Shown here: positions 36,240 through 45,052 of the stretch, piece after piece | Layout: the number at the start of each line of letters is the position of its first letter | Numbering within the stretch: position 1 is the stretch's first letter | Assembly: GCF_002943715.1 (NCBI RefSeq) | Contig: NZ_MQUA01000013.1 | Coordinates: forward strand, 551,001 to 615,000 | Reading direction: 5' to 3' | DNA from: Polaribacter filamentus | GTDB lineage: Bacteria > Bacteroidota > Bacteroidia > Flavobacteriales > Flavobacteriaceae | DNA length: 64,000 nucleotides | Program-made: the position numbers and the translations under genes | The notes under the pieces: generated by a model | Databases searched by the model: none | Told to the model about the DNA's origin: nothing | What the model saw: only the letters and a program-made list of their open reading frames with translations

Positions 36240-37859
36240 ATGTTATCAGTTTCTAATTTATCCGTTCAGTTTGGAAAACGTATTTTGTTTGATGAAGTAA
36301 GTACAAAGTTTCTTCAAGGAAATTGCTATGGAATTATTGGTGCAAATGGCTCAGGAAAATCGACTTTTTTAAAAATTATTTCTGGTAAACAGGATCCAAC
36401 TTCTGGTCAAGTTCACTTAGAAAAAGGAAAAAGAATGTCTGTTTTATCCCAAGATCATTATGCTTTTGACGAGTTTCCTGTTCTAGAAACCGTTGTTATG
36501 GGTAACAAGGAGCTCTTTAAAATTAAAAAGCAGATAGATGATTTGTATGCTGATTATTCTGATGAAAATGCGGATAAAATTGGTGAGCTTCAAATAATTT
36601 TTGAAGAAATGAATGGTTGGAGCGCAGATTCTGATGCTGCTGCAATGCTATCTAATTTAGGTATTACCGAAGATTTACATTATACTCTAATGAAAGATTT
36701 AGATGGTAAACAAAAAGTACGTGTGTTAATTTCTCAAGCGCTGTTTGGAAATCCTGATGTGTTAATTATGGATGAGCCAACCAATGATTTAGATTTTGAA
36801 ACTATTGAGTGGCTAGAAAACTTTATCGCAAATTTTGATAACTGTGTAATTGTAGTTTCGCATGATAGGCACTTTCTAGATTCAGTTTGTACACATATTT
36901 CTGATATCGATTATAGCAAAATAAATAATTATTCCGGTAATTATACTTTTTGGTATGAATCTAGTCAATTAGCAGCAAAACAAAGAGCACAACAAAATAA
37001 AAAAGCCGAAGATAAAAAGAAAGAATTGGAGGAATTTATTCGTCGTTTTTCTGCCAATGTTGCGAAGTCGAAACAAGCAACTTCTCGTAAAAAAATGATT
37101 GAGAAATTAAATGTTGAAGATATTAAACCTTCTAGCAGACGTTATCCCGCAATTATTTTTGATAGAGATAGAGAAGCCGGAGACCAGATTTTAACGGTTG
37201 ATGGTTTATCAAAAGAGTTTGAAGGTGATAAATTATTTGATAATGTACATATCAATTTAAATAAAGGGGATAAAATTGCGGTTATTTCTAGAAATTCTAG
37301 AGCAATTTCTGCCTTTTATCAAATTATAACAGATAATGAAAAAGCAGATGCGGGTAAGTTTTCTTGGGGTGTTACTACAACTCAATCTTATTTGCCATTA
37401 GATAATTCATCATTTTTTCAAAGCGGAGAATTAAATTTAGTAGATTGGTTAAGACAATATGCACAAACAGAAGAGGAGCGTGAGGAAGTTTTTTTAAGAG
37501 GATTTTTAGGGAAAATGATTTTTTCTGGCGAAGAAGCTTTGAAGAAAAGTAATGTGCTTTCCGGAGGAGAAAAAGTACGTTGTATGCTTTCTAGAATGAT
37601 GATGAAAAGAGCTAATATTTTAATCTTAGATGAGCCAACAAATCACTTAGATTTAGAATCTATTCAATCTTTAAATAACTCGTTAATTAACTTTAAAGGA
37701 ACTGTTTTAATTTCTACGCATGATCATGAGTTTGCGCAAACCGTTGCTAACAGGGTAATTGAGTTAACGCCTAAGGGAGTTATAGATAGATATTCAACTT
37801 TTGATGATTATTTATCAGATCCAAAAATTAAAGAATTGCGTGAAAGTATGTATGCTTAA
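36240..37859 (+). CDS. ABC-F family ATPase (YbiT-like)
   Basis: 539 residues, two ATP-binding cassettes and no membrane segments. First P-loop GANGSGKST (about 34-42) with Walker B VLIMDEPTNDLD; second domain with LSGGEKVRCMLSRMM and ILILDEPTNHLDLES, but its P-loop position reads AVISRNSRAIS and lacks the canonical GxxGxGK(S/T). The inter-domain linker (AAKQRAQQNKKAEDKKKELEEFI) is the ribosome-contacting P-site motif of ABC-F proteins. Such proteins act on stalled or starting ribosomes. Confidence 0.9.
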   Translation: MLSVSNLSVQFGKRILFDEVSTKFLQGNCYGIIGANGSGKSTFLKIISGKQDPTSGQVHLEKGKRMSVLSQDHYAFDEFPVLETVVMGNKELFKIKKQIDDLYADYSDENADKIGELQIIFEEMNGWSADSDAAAMLSNLGITEDLHYTLMKDLDGKQKVRVLISQALFGNPDVLIMDEPTNDLDFETIEWLENFIANFDNCVIVVSHDRHFLDSVCTHISDIDYSKINNYSGNYTFWYESSQLAAKQRAQQNKKAEDKKKELEEFIRRFSANVAKSKQATSRKKMIEKLNVEDIKPSSRRYPAIIFDRDREAGDQILTVDGLSKEFEGDKLFDNVHINLNKGDKIAVISRNSRAISAFYQIITDNEKADAGKFSWGVTTTQSYLPLDNSSFFQSGELNLVDWLRQYAQTEEEREEVFLRGFLGKMIFSGEEALKKSNVLSGGEKVRCMLSRMMMKRANILILDEPTNHLDLESIQSLNNSLINFKGTVLISTHDHEFAQTVANRVIELTPKGVIDRYSTFDDYLSDPKIKELRESMYA

Positions 37860-37863
37860 TTTT

Positions 37864-37936
37864 TAAACGCAGAGATCGCAAAGCTTTTTATCAAAGTTCG
37901 CAAAGATTTTTTTATAATTTCTTTGCGAATTTTTTT
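37864..37936 (+). repeat. Dispersed CGCAAAG-type repeat with terminator hairpin
   Basis: AACGCAGAGATCGCAAAG followed by a second CGCAAAG and its inverted copy CTTTGCGAA. TTCGCAAAG (37897-37905) and CTTTGCGAA (37921-37929) form a 9-bp stem followed by T7, so it also serves to end the ABC-F transcript. Similar CGCAAAG-rich intergenic units are common in this family (from memory). Confidence 0.65.
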
Positions 37937-37959
37937 ATTTTCTTAGGGTTCTTTATGGT

Positions 37960-38901
37960 TTATTTCTTCTGCAAAGGACTAATAATTTTCACATCAGAAA
38001 AAGAAATTGCACCTCTAATTACGCCATCAATCGTTTTCTTTAAAGCTTCGATTAATTGCATTTTTAATTGCGATTTATGATAAATTAAACTCACTTCTCT
38101 TGCAGGAGGAGGGTTGTTAAATTCACGTAAATGAGATTTATCAATTTCATTTAAATCCAACGTATGTAAATACGGTAAAAGTGTCATTCCTAGACCTTCT
38201 TTAGAAAGTTTTATCAAGGTATCAAAACTTCCGCTTTCTAACTGAAATCGTTTTTTATTATCAACTTTATGATTTCTACATAAATTGAGCACACTTTCTT
38301 TAAAACAATGTCCATCTTCCAATAACAAAATATCTTCCATTTCTAATTCATCTACAGTGATGGTTTTATTTTTGAATAATCGATGATTTTGCGGAATTAA
38401 TCCAATAAATGGTTCGTAATACAAAGGTCGTTCTTTAATGGCTTCATTTTCTAAAGGAGTTGCAGCAATCGCCGCATCTATATGGCCGTCTGTTAATTTT
38501 CTAATAATCTCTTCAGTTGTTAATTCTTCAATAATCAACTTTACTTTTGGGTATTTGTTGGTGAAATTTTGTAAGAACATCGGCAATAAAGTAGGCATGA
38601 CAGTTGGTATAATTCCGATTTTAAATTCACCTCCAATAAATCCTTTTTGTTGATGAACGATGTCTAAAATGCGGTTACTTTCGTCAACAATAACTTTTGC
38701 TTGTCCAACTATCTTTTTACCAACTTCAGTCAATTCAATTGGTTTTTTAGAACGATTAAATATTTTAACACTTAATTCATCCTCTAGTTTCTGAATTTGC
38801 ATGCTCAATGTGGGCTGCGTAACAAAACTATGTTCTGCAGCTACTGTGAAATTCTGATATTCTGCAACGGATAAAACGTATTTTAATTGGGTTATAGTCA
38901 T
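37960..38901 (-). CDS. oxyR: Hydrogen-peroxide-sensing LysR regulator OxyR
   Basis: 313 residues from ATG 38901 (MTITQLKYVLSVAEYQNF); a frame to 38940 adds 13 residues of no merit. N-terminal winged helix-turn-helix (TVAAEHSFVTQPTLSMQIQKLE), then a LysR sensor domain. Cys199 and Cys208 in GHCFKESVLNLC match the redox pair of E. coli OxyR in both spacing and number. Divergent from dps, with a LysR-type palindrome between the two genes, so direct control of dps and self is likely. Confidence 0.95.
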   Translation of the reverse strand: MTITQLKYVLSVAEYQNFTVAAEHSFVTQPTLSMQIQKLEDELSVKIFNRSKKPIELTEVGKKIVGQAKVIVDESNRILDIVHQQKGFIGGEFKIGIIPTVMPTLLPMFLQNFTNKYPKVKLIIEELTTEEIIRKLTDGHIDAAIAATPLENEAIKERPLYYEPFIGLIPQNHRLFKNKTITVDELEMEDILLLEDGHCFKESVLNLCRNHKVDNKKRFQLESGSFDTLIKLSKEGLGMTLLPYLHTLDLNEIDKSHLREFNNPPPAREVSLIYHKSQLKMQLIEALKKTIDGVIRGAISFSDVKIISPLQKK

Positions 38902-38933
38902 TTTTATAGTTATTTTTGATAAAGATATTAAAA

Positions 38934-38952
38934 CTATCAATTATAATTATAG
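38934..38952. promoter_or_regulatory. Candidate OxyR operator between oxyR and dps
   Basis: CTAT-N11-ATAG, a textbook LysR T-N11-A palindrome, 33 bases before oxyR and 55 before dps. A further ATAG lies at 38906-38909. Confidence 0.5.
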
Positions 38953-39007
38953 TTTGTAGTCTTAATTTTTTTGTAAATTTATAGTATAATTTAAAAACAT
39001 ATTAAAA

Positions 39008-39481
39008 ATGGACAAAAACATTTTAGGTTTAGACAAAAAAGAGACTCAAAATTCTGTAGAAAAATTAAACGGTTTATTATCCAACTTTCAAATATATTAT
39101 CAAAACTTAAGAGGTTTACATTGGAATATTAAAGGAAAGAACTTTTTTCAATTACATGTAAAGTTCGAGGAATTTTACACAGATTCTCAAGTTAAAGTAG
39201 ATGAAATTGCAGAACGTATTTTAACTTTGCAAGGTAAGCCTTTGCATACTTTTCAAGATTATATAAATAAAGCTTCTGTGCCTGTTGGAAAAGATATTTC
39301 TAATGATGTAGAGGCAGTGGAGCTGGTTGTAAATTCCTTATCAGAATTATTGAAAATTGAAAGAAGTATTTTAAGTCTTTCTGATGAAACAAATGATGAA
39401 GGAACAAATTCTATGATGAGTGATTTTATTTCGGAACAAGAAAAAACAATCTGGATGTTAAACTCTTGGTTGGGTAAATAA
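39008..39481 (+). CDS. dps: Dps-type ferritin, DNA protection during starvation
   Basis: 157 residues, four-helix bundle. Ferroxidase ligands His38, His50, Asp65 and Glu69 (RGLHWNIKGKNFFQLHVKFEEFY, QVKVDEIAER) match the Dps intersubunit iron site. A dodecamer would oxidise ferrous iron with hydrogen peroxide and shield DNA. Divergent from oxyR with a shared operator, which fits peroxide induction. Followed by a hairpin terminator. Confidence 0.95.
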   Translation: MDKNILGLDKKETQNSVEKLNGLLSNFQIYYQNLRGLHWNIKGKNFFQLHVKFEEFYTDSQVKVDEIAERILTLQGKPLHTFQDYINKASVPVGKDISNDVEAVELVVNSLSELLKIERSILSLSDETNDEGTNSMMSDFISEQEKTIWMLNSWLGK

Positions 39482-39507
39482 TCAAAATAAATATTCTTTT
39501 AAAACTT

Positions 39508-39541
39508 CATTTTGAATTAACTTTCAAAATGACATTTTTTT
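39508..39541 (+). terminator. Terminator of dps
   Basis: CATTTTGAA / TTCAAAATG 9-bp stem with a 6-base loop, then ACA and eight T. Confidence 0.75.
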
Positions 39542-40182
39542 TAATTTAAAACATAAGAATACCCAACTTCTAATCCTAAAATATTATAACCGTTATTTGG
39601 TTTTTGAAAATTTAAATTAGAAACATGGCCAAAGTTAGTTCCTAGATATATGGAAGAATTCGAAAAAGTTTCATGAGAAAATCCGAAAGACAGGTTTTCT
39701 ATAAACGTAAACCCTTTTGCCAAACGTTCGGTTCTTTTATCAATCACAGAAAAACCTAAACTTAAGGTTGTTTGAAAATCTAATTTGGCTGTTATATGTT
39801 TTTTTACAGCAAAACCAAATTCTAACGCATACAAATTGATAGTTTTTGCTTTTGTAAATTCGGTTCTCTTTTCTAGGTAATTTTCTTCATCCGGAGTTAC
39901 AAATTGCCCGTTTAATAATTGATGATCCAAAAACTGAACTTGAGGTTGCACTATTAACTCGAAATCGAGATTTTTCTAGTTTCCTAATGTATAAAAAGCC
40001 TGTAATTTAAATGTATTTGTAGCATACGTATAATCAGGATCATTATTTATAAAATTTTCATTTGTACCATAGTTATATAAAAAACCAATTTTAATAGGTT
40101 TTAAAACAACCCTTTTTTTCTCCTGACCAAAAGAAAAAGAGACAATAAAAAATAATATAAGAGTAAGAATCTTATTTTTCAT
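39541..40182 (-). pseudogene. Acyloxyacyl hydrolase (PagL-like lipid A deacylase), interrupted by an amber stop
   Basis: One continuous frame: signal peptide and first strands (MKNKILTLILFFIVSFSFGQ to LQAFYTLGN), TAG at 39976-39978, then KNLDFELIVQPQVQFLDHQL to the natural end GLEVGYSYVLN. The C-terminus holds GTNFGHVSNLNFQKPNNGYN, the His-x-Ser-Asn active-site region of PagL-type outer-membrane enzymes. Relatives have Trp (LKQWKNWD) at the stop position, so TGG to TAG is the simplest event. As it stands only 68 residues are made. A 136-residue restart from 39951 would lack the signal. Confidence 0.75.
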
Positions 40183-40191
40183 AGCTTTAGG

Positions 40192-41079
40192 TTAGCTAAA
40201 CATTTTAGCAACCTTTTCCGCCTTTCTACTTGCCGAATAATCATAAAAACCTTCACCAGATTTCACGCCTAATTTACCAGCATTTACCATGTTTACTAAC
40301 AGTGGGCAAGGTGCATATTTCGGATTCTTAAATCCGTCGTACATTACATTTAAAATAGACAAACAAACGTCTAAACCAACAAAATCTGCCAATTGTAAGG
40401 GTCCCATTGGATGTGCCATTCCAAGCATCATAACGGTATCAATTTCTGCAACACCCGCAACGCCATTATACAAAGTTTCGATAGATTCGTTAATCATTGG
40501 CATCAAAATTCTGTTGGCAACAAAACCAGGATAATCATTCACTTCGACCGGAATTTTATTGATTTTTTTGCTCAATTCAACCGTAAAAGTCATCACTTCA
40601 TCCGCAGTATTGTATCCTCTAATAATCTCTACCAATTTCATAATTGGCACAGGATTCATAAAATGCATTCCAATAACTTTTTCGGGTCTTTTAGTTACGC
40701 CTGCAATTTGAGTAATAGAAATTGAGGATGTATTTGTTGCTAAAATGGTTTCTTCAGCACAAACTTCATCTAATTCCTTGAAAATTTTGGCTTTTAAAAT
40801 GGAATTTTCAGTAGCAGCTTCAATTACTAAACTTGTGTTTTTAACACCCTCTTTTATAGAAGTAAAAGTACTAATATTCCCTAAAGTTTTTACTTTATCA
40901 GCCTCAGAAATTTTTTCTTTAGCAACCATTCTATCCAAATTTTTGGTAATCGTTGCCATTCCCTTTTCAAGAGCAGCTTCAGAAATATCAATCAATTGAA
41001 CTTTATAATTAAACTGAGCAAATGTATGCGCAATTCCATTTCCCATTGTTCCAGCACCAATTACAGCTATATTTTTCAT
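40192..41079 (-). CDS. 3-hydroxybutyryl-CoA dehydrogenase
   Basis: 295 residues. N-terminal Rossmann fold GAGTMGNGIAH (8-18) binds NAD; the catalytic His is in GMHFMNPVP with the acidic partner downstream; the C-terminal helical domain carries VNDYPGFVANRILMPMINE and a final KSGEGFYDY. Oxidises 3-hydroxyacyl-CoA in fatty-acid or amino-acid degradation, or works in reverse in butanoate metabolism. Single gene, nine bases from the broken deacylase. Confidence 0.93.
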   Translation of the reverse strand: MKNIAVIGAGTMGNGIAHTFAQFNYKVQLIDISEAALEKGMATITKNLDRMVAKEKISEADKVKTLGNISTFTSIKEGVKNTSLVIEAATENSILKAKIFKELDEVCAEETILATNTSSISITQIAGVTKRPEKVIGMHFMNPVPIMKLVEIIRGYNTADEVMTFTVELSKKINKIPVEVNDYPGFVANRILMPMINESIETLYNGVAGVAEIDTVMMLGMAHPMGPLQLADFVGLDVCLSILNVMYDGFKNPKYAPCPLLVNMVNAGKLGVKSGEGFYDYSASRKAEKVAKMFS

Positions 41080-41106
41080 GAAGTATTATTTTATTTTAAT
41101 ATTATT

Positions 41107-41262
41107 TGGGCGTTCCCTAAAGGTCGAGTTTTACGTTTCAATCTTTTTTTTTACGTACGTCTTTGCAAAGAAAGTTTTTTACTTTATGAAGCAATCTCCC
41201 TCTTTTTTATAAGGACATGTTAAAAAAAAGGATTTCCACTGCAATCCCTAACGCAATTATTT
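41107..41262. repeat. Degenerate copy of a dispersed flavobacterial intergenic repeat
   Basis: Two arms, GGGCGTTCCCTAAAGGTCG (from 41109) and AAGGATTTCCACTGCAATCC plus CTAACGC, flank a variable middle of about 100 bases. Paired arms of this kind (GGGCGTTCCC...GGGC and GGATTTCC...AATCCCTAACGC) recur in Flavobacterium-like genomes between genes; this is memory, not a search. The rest of the 477-base gene-free stretch 41080-41556 is AT-rich, and I see no gene in it. Confidence 0.5.
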
Positions 41263-41556
41263 GCTAACTTTTTTAAATTATTGAAAGCATTTTTTTTGGT
41301 TTAAAACTTTTTATTAGTGTCCAATTAAAAAATATTTTTAGTTTGATAAAACCTTTTTATAAATAATATAGTACACCAATTTTTTAAATGACACTTTGCT
41401 TTTTCGAGATAATAGTATCGAGGTACAGCAGATAATCTTATTTTAACTTTCATCTGTTTATTAGATAATTGGAAGCAAGTCTTGTTCTAAAAGTGAAACG
41501 GTCTTTAGTCTTTATATCGATGAACAATGATACTTTTTATATAGTAAAAGGTAAAC

Positions 41557-42516
41557 TTAAAAACTATCGATCACCATTTGAGCAACTCTTAAAGCATCTG
41601 TTCCATTTCTTAAGCTAACAATAGGTTCGGTTTTATTTATGATAGCATCTGCAAAAGTTTCTAATTCATCTAAAATTGCATTGTTATTTTCAATCTCAGG
41701 ATTGTCAAAATAAATTTGTTTTTTAACACCTTCTGCATTCTGTAAAATCATTGCAAATTCATCAGGATTTTCTGGTACATCTTTCATTCTTACCACTTCG
41801 GCTTTTTTTTCTAACAAATCAACAGAAATATACGCATCCTTCTGAAAAAAACGACTTTTACGCATGTTTTTCATAGAAATTCTACTTGCCGTTAAATTAG
41901 CAACACAACCATTTTCGAACTCAATTCTTGCATTTGCAATATCAGGAGTATCAGAAATTACTGAAATTCCGCTTGCATACACATTTTTAACTTTCGATTT
42001 TACCACAGAAAGGATAATGTCAATATCATGAATCATTAAATCTAAAACGACAGGCACATCTGTACCTCTTGGATTAAATTCTGCCAATCGATGCGTTTCT
42101 ATAAACATCGGATTGTCAATCATACCTTTAGCCGCGATAAATGCAGGATTGAATCTTTCTACATGACCAACTTGACCTTTTACATGATACTGACTCGCTA
42201 AAGTTCTAATCGCTTCTGCTTCTAAAACAGTTTTTGCAATTGGTTTTTCAATAAAAATGTGACAGCCTTTTTCTATTGCTTTTTTAGCACAGTCAAAATG
42301 AGATAAAGTTGGTGTAACAATATCCACAACTTCAACAGCATCAATTAAATCATCGATAGAAGCAAATAATTTGTATCCAAATTCTTCTGCAACTTTTTGT
42401 GCATTTATAGTATCTTGATCATAAAAACCAACCAATTCGTATTTTTTTGATTGCTCTAATAAACGCAAATGAATTTTTCCAAGATGACCTGCACCTAAAA
42501 CCCCAACTTTTAACAT
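41557..42516 (-). CDS. Gfo/Idh/MocA family oxidoreductase
   Basis: 319 residues. N-terminal NAD(P)-binding GVLGAGHLGKIHLR (4-17), the conserved EKPIAKTVLEAEAI (about 94-107) with the catalytic Lys, and VGHVERFNPA; C-terminal alpha/beta dimer domain. Family members oxidise or reduce sugars and related compounds; the substrate is not readable. Divergent from pcm. Confidence 0.85.
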   Translation of the reverse strand: MLKVGVLGAGHLGKIHLRLLEQSKKYELVGFYDQDTINAQKVAEEFGYKLFASIDDLIDAVEVVDIVTPTLSHFDCAKKAIEKGCHIFIEKPIAKTVLEAEAIRTLASQYHVKGQVGHVERFNPAFIAAKGMIDNPMFIETHRLAEFNPRGTDVPVVLDLMIHDIDIILSVVKSKVKNVYASGISVISDTPDIANARIEFENGCVANLTASRISMKNMRKSRFFQKDAYISVDLLEKKAEVVRMKDVPENPDEFAMILQNAEGVKKQIYFDNPEIENNNAILDELETFADAIINKTEPIVSLRNGTDALRVAQMVIDSF

Positions 42517-42632
42517 AAAATCTTGTTTTTTAGTATTTTCTGGTATTTTAAATACCGATAAAACAAAGATACAATTTTATAAGAATTTAATTAGATTTAT
42601 TAGTATTTTTAGACTCTAGAAACTACCAAGAA

Positions 42633-43274
42633 TTGAAAGACACAGCAAAACATCAAGGACTTAGAAACCAATTAGCTACTGTATTAAATGCAAAAGGCAT
42701 TACAGATAAAAATGTATTAAAAGCAATTAAAAAAATCCCAAGACACCTTTTTATTGACTCTAGTTTTGAGTCTCATGCTTATCAAGACAAAGCTTTTCCT
42801 ATTGCAGCAGATCAAACAATTTCTCAGCCTTATACTGTTGCATTTCAATCTCAAACTTTAGACGTTAAAAGCGGAGATAAAATTTTAGAAATTGGTACGG
42901 GTTCGGGTTATCAAACCGCGGTTTTATTAGAACTAAATGCAGAAGTATATTCCATTGAAAGACAACGAGAGTTGTTTAAAAAAACCTCTTTATTTTTGCC
43001 TAAATTAGGATATAATCCGAAGAAATTTATTTTTGGTGATGGTTATAAAGGTTTGCCAGAGCAAGCGCCTTTTGATAAAATTATAGTTACTGCTGGTGCG
43101 CCATTTGTTCCAAAACCTTTAATGTCTCAATTAAAAGTAGGAGGAAGGTTGTTAATTCCGGTTGGTGATGAAACTCAAATTATGACTTTGTTCATAAGAA
43201 AATCTGCCAATGAATTTGAAAAACACGAATTAGGGGATTTTGCTTTTGTACCAATGTTGGAGCAAAAAAATTAA
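42633..43274 (+). CDS. pcm: Protein-L-isoaspartate O-methyltransferase
   Basis: 213 residues from a TTG start at 42633 (LKDTAKHQGLRNQLATVL); no ATG or GTG precedes it in frame and the family starts at this point. SAM-binding motif I is ILEIGTGSGYQTAVL (about 88-102), with the substrate-side DQTISQPYTVA before it. Methylates isoaspartyl residues so damaged proteins can be repaired. Its end overlaps the convergent ABC gene by four bases. Confidence 0.92.
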   Translation: MKDTAKHQGLRNQLATVLNAKGITDKNVLKAIKKIPRHLFIDSSFESHAYQDKAFPIAADQTISQPYTVAFQSQTLDVKSGDKILEIGTGSGYQTAVLLELNAEVYSIERQRELFKKTSLFLPKLGYNPKKFIFGDGYKGLPEQAPFDKIIVTAGAPFVPKPLMSQLKVGGRLLIPVGDETQIMTLFIRKSANEFEKHELGDFAFVPMLEQKN

Positions 43275-44509
43275 ATGCATTGTTTTATTGCTCCTAAAGA
43301 GCCATGCTTAGTAGGAATAAGTTCATATACACAATTAGGTAGCAAATTATCAATGTATCTGTGAGAAACAAAAAGTATAGTTGTGTCACTTTCTCTTACA
43401 ATTTTATGAATTAAAGACACAACGATAGCAGTTCCTTGGTTATCTAAATTAGTCAAAGCTTCGTCCAAAATTAACAAAGGCGGATGTTTAATCATAGCCC
43501 TAGCAATTAAAACCAAACGTTGTTTTGCTGTAGTTACGTTTTTAAAAGCAATCTCTTTTTCACTTTCTAAACCAAGTACTTTAACCCATTCTTCAGCCAA
43601 TTTAATTTGTAAAGTTGTAGGTGATTTATAGAGACCAATACTGTCAAAGAAACCAGATATGACCATTTCTTTTACAGTTATTTGTCTTTGAAATAACTCT
43701 AACATCGCCAGACTAAAGTATCCTATTTTCTCTTTTATTTCCCAAACACTTTCTCCAGAGCCTTTTTTCCTGCCAAATAAATAAACTTCTTGTCCGTAAG
43801 CTTTTACATTATTGCCATAAATCATAGACAAAATAGTTGTTTTTCCAGAACCATTTGGTCCAATTAATTGCCAGAATTCATTTTTATTAATGGTCCAATT
43901 TATCTTGTTTAAAATACAGTTATCACCGTAATGTATTGTTACATTTTGTAGTGATACTAACTGATTTGGTATATTTTCATAAAAAGTGATAGGTTTAGGA
44001 ATTGTACCTTTAAAAACAAAATCACTCTCTTTAAAAGTATATTTTCCTATAGGACTACTTGATAAAAATACATTATTTTTAATTTCTAAAACGTGCGTAA
44101 TTATTGGTAAAATTTCTTCTTTTCTATTAAAGATTTGAATTAAAATAATTTCTGAAGACAGTTTTATAAGATTCTCTTTTAAGTCTAAAACTGCATTAAG
44201 ATCTAAGCTATCAAAAGGACTGTCTAAAATTAAAAAATCGGGTTTTTGTTCAATTAAATAGTTGAGCACTCTTTTTTTTTGTTCTCCACTAGAAAAAGTA
44301 CGAATACCTCTGTTCTCTTTAAAAGTTAGAGTTTGTGCATCGTATCTTGCTTCATTTTCTATAAACTTATCTAAAACTGTAATAGAAAATAAAAGTCCTT
44401 TTTTACCTTCTAAATTTGGTAAAGAATGGGCACCGGTTAAAATGTTTTCTACCAAAGTACTTTTAGCAGAAAGGCTCTCATTTTTAATAGCAAAATGGGT
44501 TTTCTCCAT
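43271..44509 (-). CDS. Double-ABC ATPase (ModF-like) with an inactive first P-loop
   Basis: 412 residues, two cassette-like halves, no membrane helices. The second half is standard: WQLIGPNGSGKTTILSMI (about 213-230), LVLIARAMIKHPPLLILDEALTNLD. The first half keeps the signature and Walker B parts (RTFSSGEQKKRVL, FLILDSPFDSLDL), but its N-terminus (FAIKNESLSAKSTLVENI) lacks GxxGxGK(S/T). This resembles the ModF/PhrA group, whose role is unclear. No permease gene is nearby. Confidence 0.75.
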   Translation of the reverse strand: MEKTHFAIKNESLSAKSTLVENILTGAHSLPNLEGKKGLLFSITVLDKFIENEARYDAQTLTFKENRGIRTFSSGEQKKRVLNYLIEQKPDFLILDSPFDSLDLNAVLDLKENLIKLSSEIILIQIFNRKEEILPIITHVLEIKNNVFLSSSPIGKYTFKESDFVFKGTIPKPITFYENIPNQLVSLQNVTIHYGDNCILNKINWTINKNEFWQLIGPNGSGKTTILSMIYGNNVKAYGQEVYLFGRKKGSGESVWEIKEKIGYFSLAMLELFQRQITVKEMVISGFFDSIGLYKSPTTLQIKLAEEWVKVLGLESEKEIAFKNVTTAKQRLVLIARAMIKHPPLLILDEALTNLDNQGTAIVVSLIHKIVRESDTTILFVSHRYIDNLLPNCVYELIPTKHGSLGAIKQCI

Positions 44510-44538
44510 AATTTTTTTAATAATTTATTGAAGAAATT

Positions 44539-44972
44539 TTATTCTAAAATTAACTCTGGCCTTTCCCAATAAGCAGTTTTCCCAATTAAAGTAAAGCCTA
44601 TGTATCCTCTAATCTTAAGTTTGTTAGCTCCTTCAAGTTTAATGCAGCATTTATACGCTTTCCCATTTCTTGGTTCTAATACTTTGCCTCTAGACCATTG
44701 GTCACCATCTTCTTCTAAGCCTGTTAAAATATTCAAACCTAAAATAAGTTTGTTTTTATTTTTCCTTCACACAAATCGCAAACAGCATTTTTTCTGTCAG
44801 GATTTTTAATCTCTATAATTTTTGCAAATGCTTTGCCCTTTTGATCATAAACTTCAATTACAGAATCACTTTTGCCCGTAACATCATTTCTTGAATTCCA
44901 TGTTCCAAAAATAGCTTACGCATTTATAGAAAAGTTAATTGTAATTAGAAGGGCTGTTAAGATTATTTTTTT
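44539..44972 (-). pseudogene. DUF2147 family exported protein, decayed
   Basis: Minus-strand frame LKHKKIILTALLITINFSIN-A, TAA at 44916-44918, then AIFGTWNSRNDVTGKSDSVI onward to NPDRKNAVCDLCEGK, a shift in an A5 run (44759-44763), then NKLILGLNILTGLEEDGDQW to AYWERPELILE and the stop. One added A repairs the shift; the stop fits CAA to TAA in the signal-cleavage Ala-Gln. The start codon position reads TTA. Three separate lesions make this a convincing pseudogene. The last 65 residues alone remain open. Confidence 0.75.
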
Positions 44973-45052
44973 ATGTTTTAACTATTTAGAGTTTATGAAT
45001 TACAATATTTTTTAGTTTGATAAACGATTCAATAGTCAAACGAAAAAATGTG

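Noticed and set aside
39976..39978. Amber codon in the deacylase as pyrrolysine or programmed readthrough
   Set aside because: No sign of pyrrolysine genes; a TGG-to-TAG change at a conserved Trp explains it more simply.
40289..41223. Several plus-strand frames opposite 3-hydroxybutyryl-CoA dehydrogenase and into the spacer
   Set aside because: Antisense shadows; the last one only reads through the dispersed repeat arm.
41263..41556. Insertion-sequence remnant in the 477-base gap (GTGTCCAATTAAAAAA)
   Set aside because: I found no transposase fragment, inverted repeat pair or target duplication to support it.
43271..44972. A new ABC transport operon including the DUF2147 region
   Set aside because: No permease or binding protein is present and the DUF2147 gene is dead.
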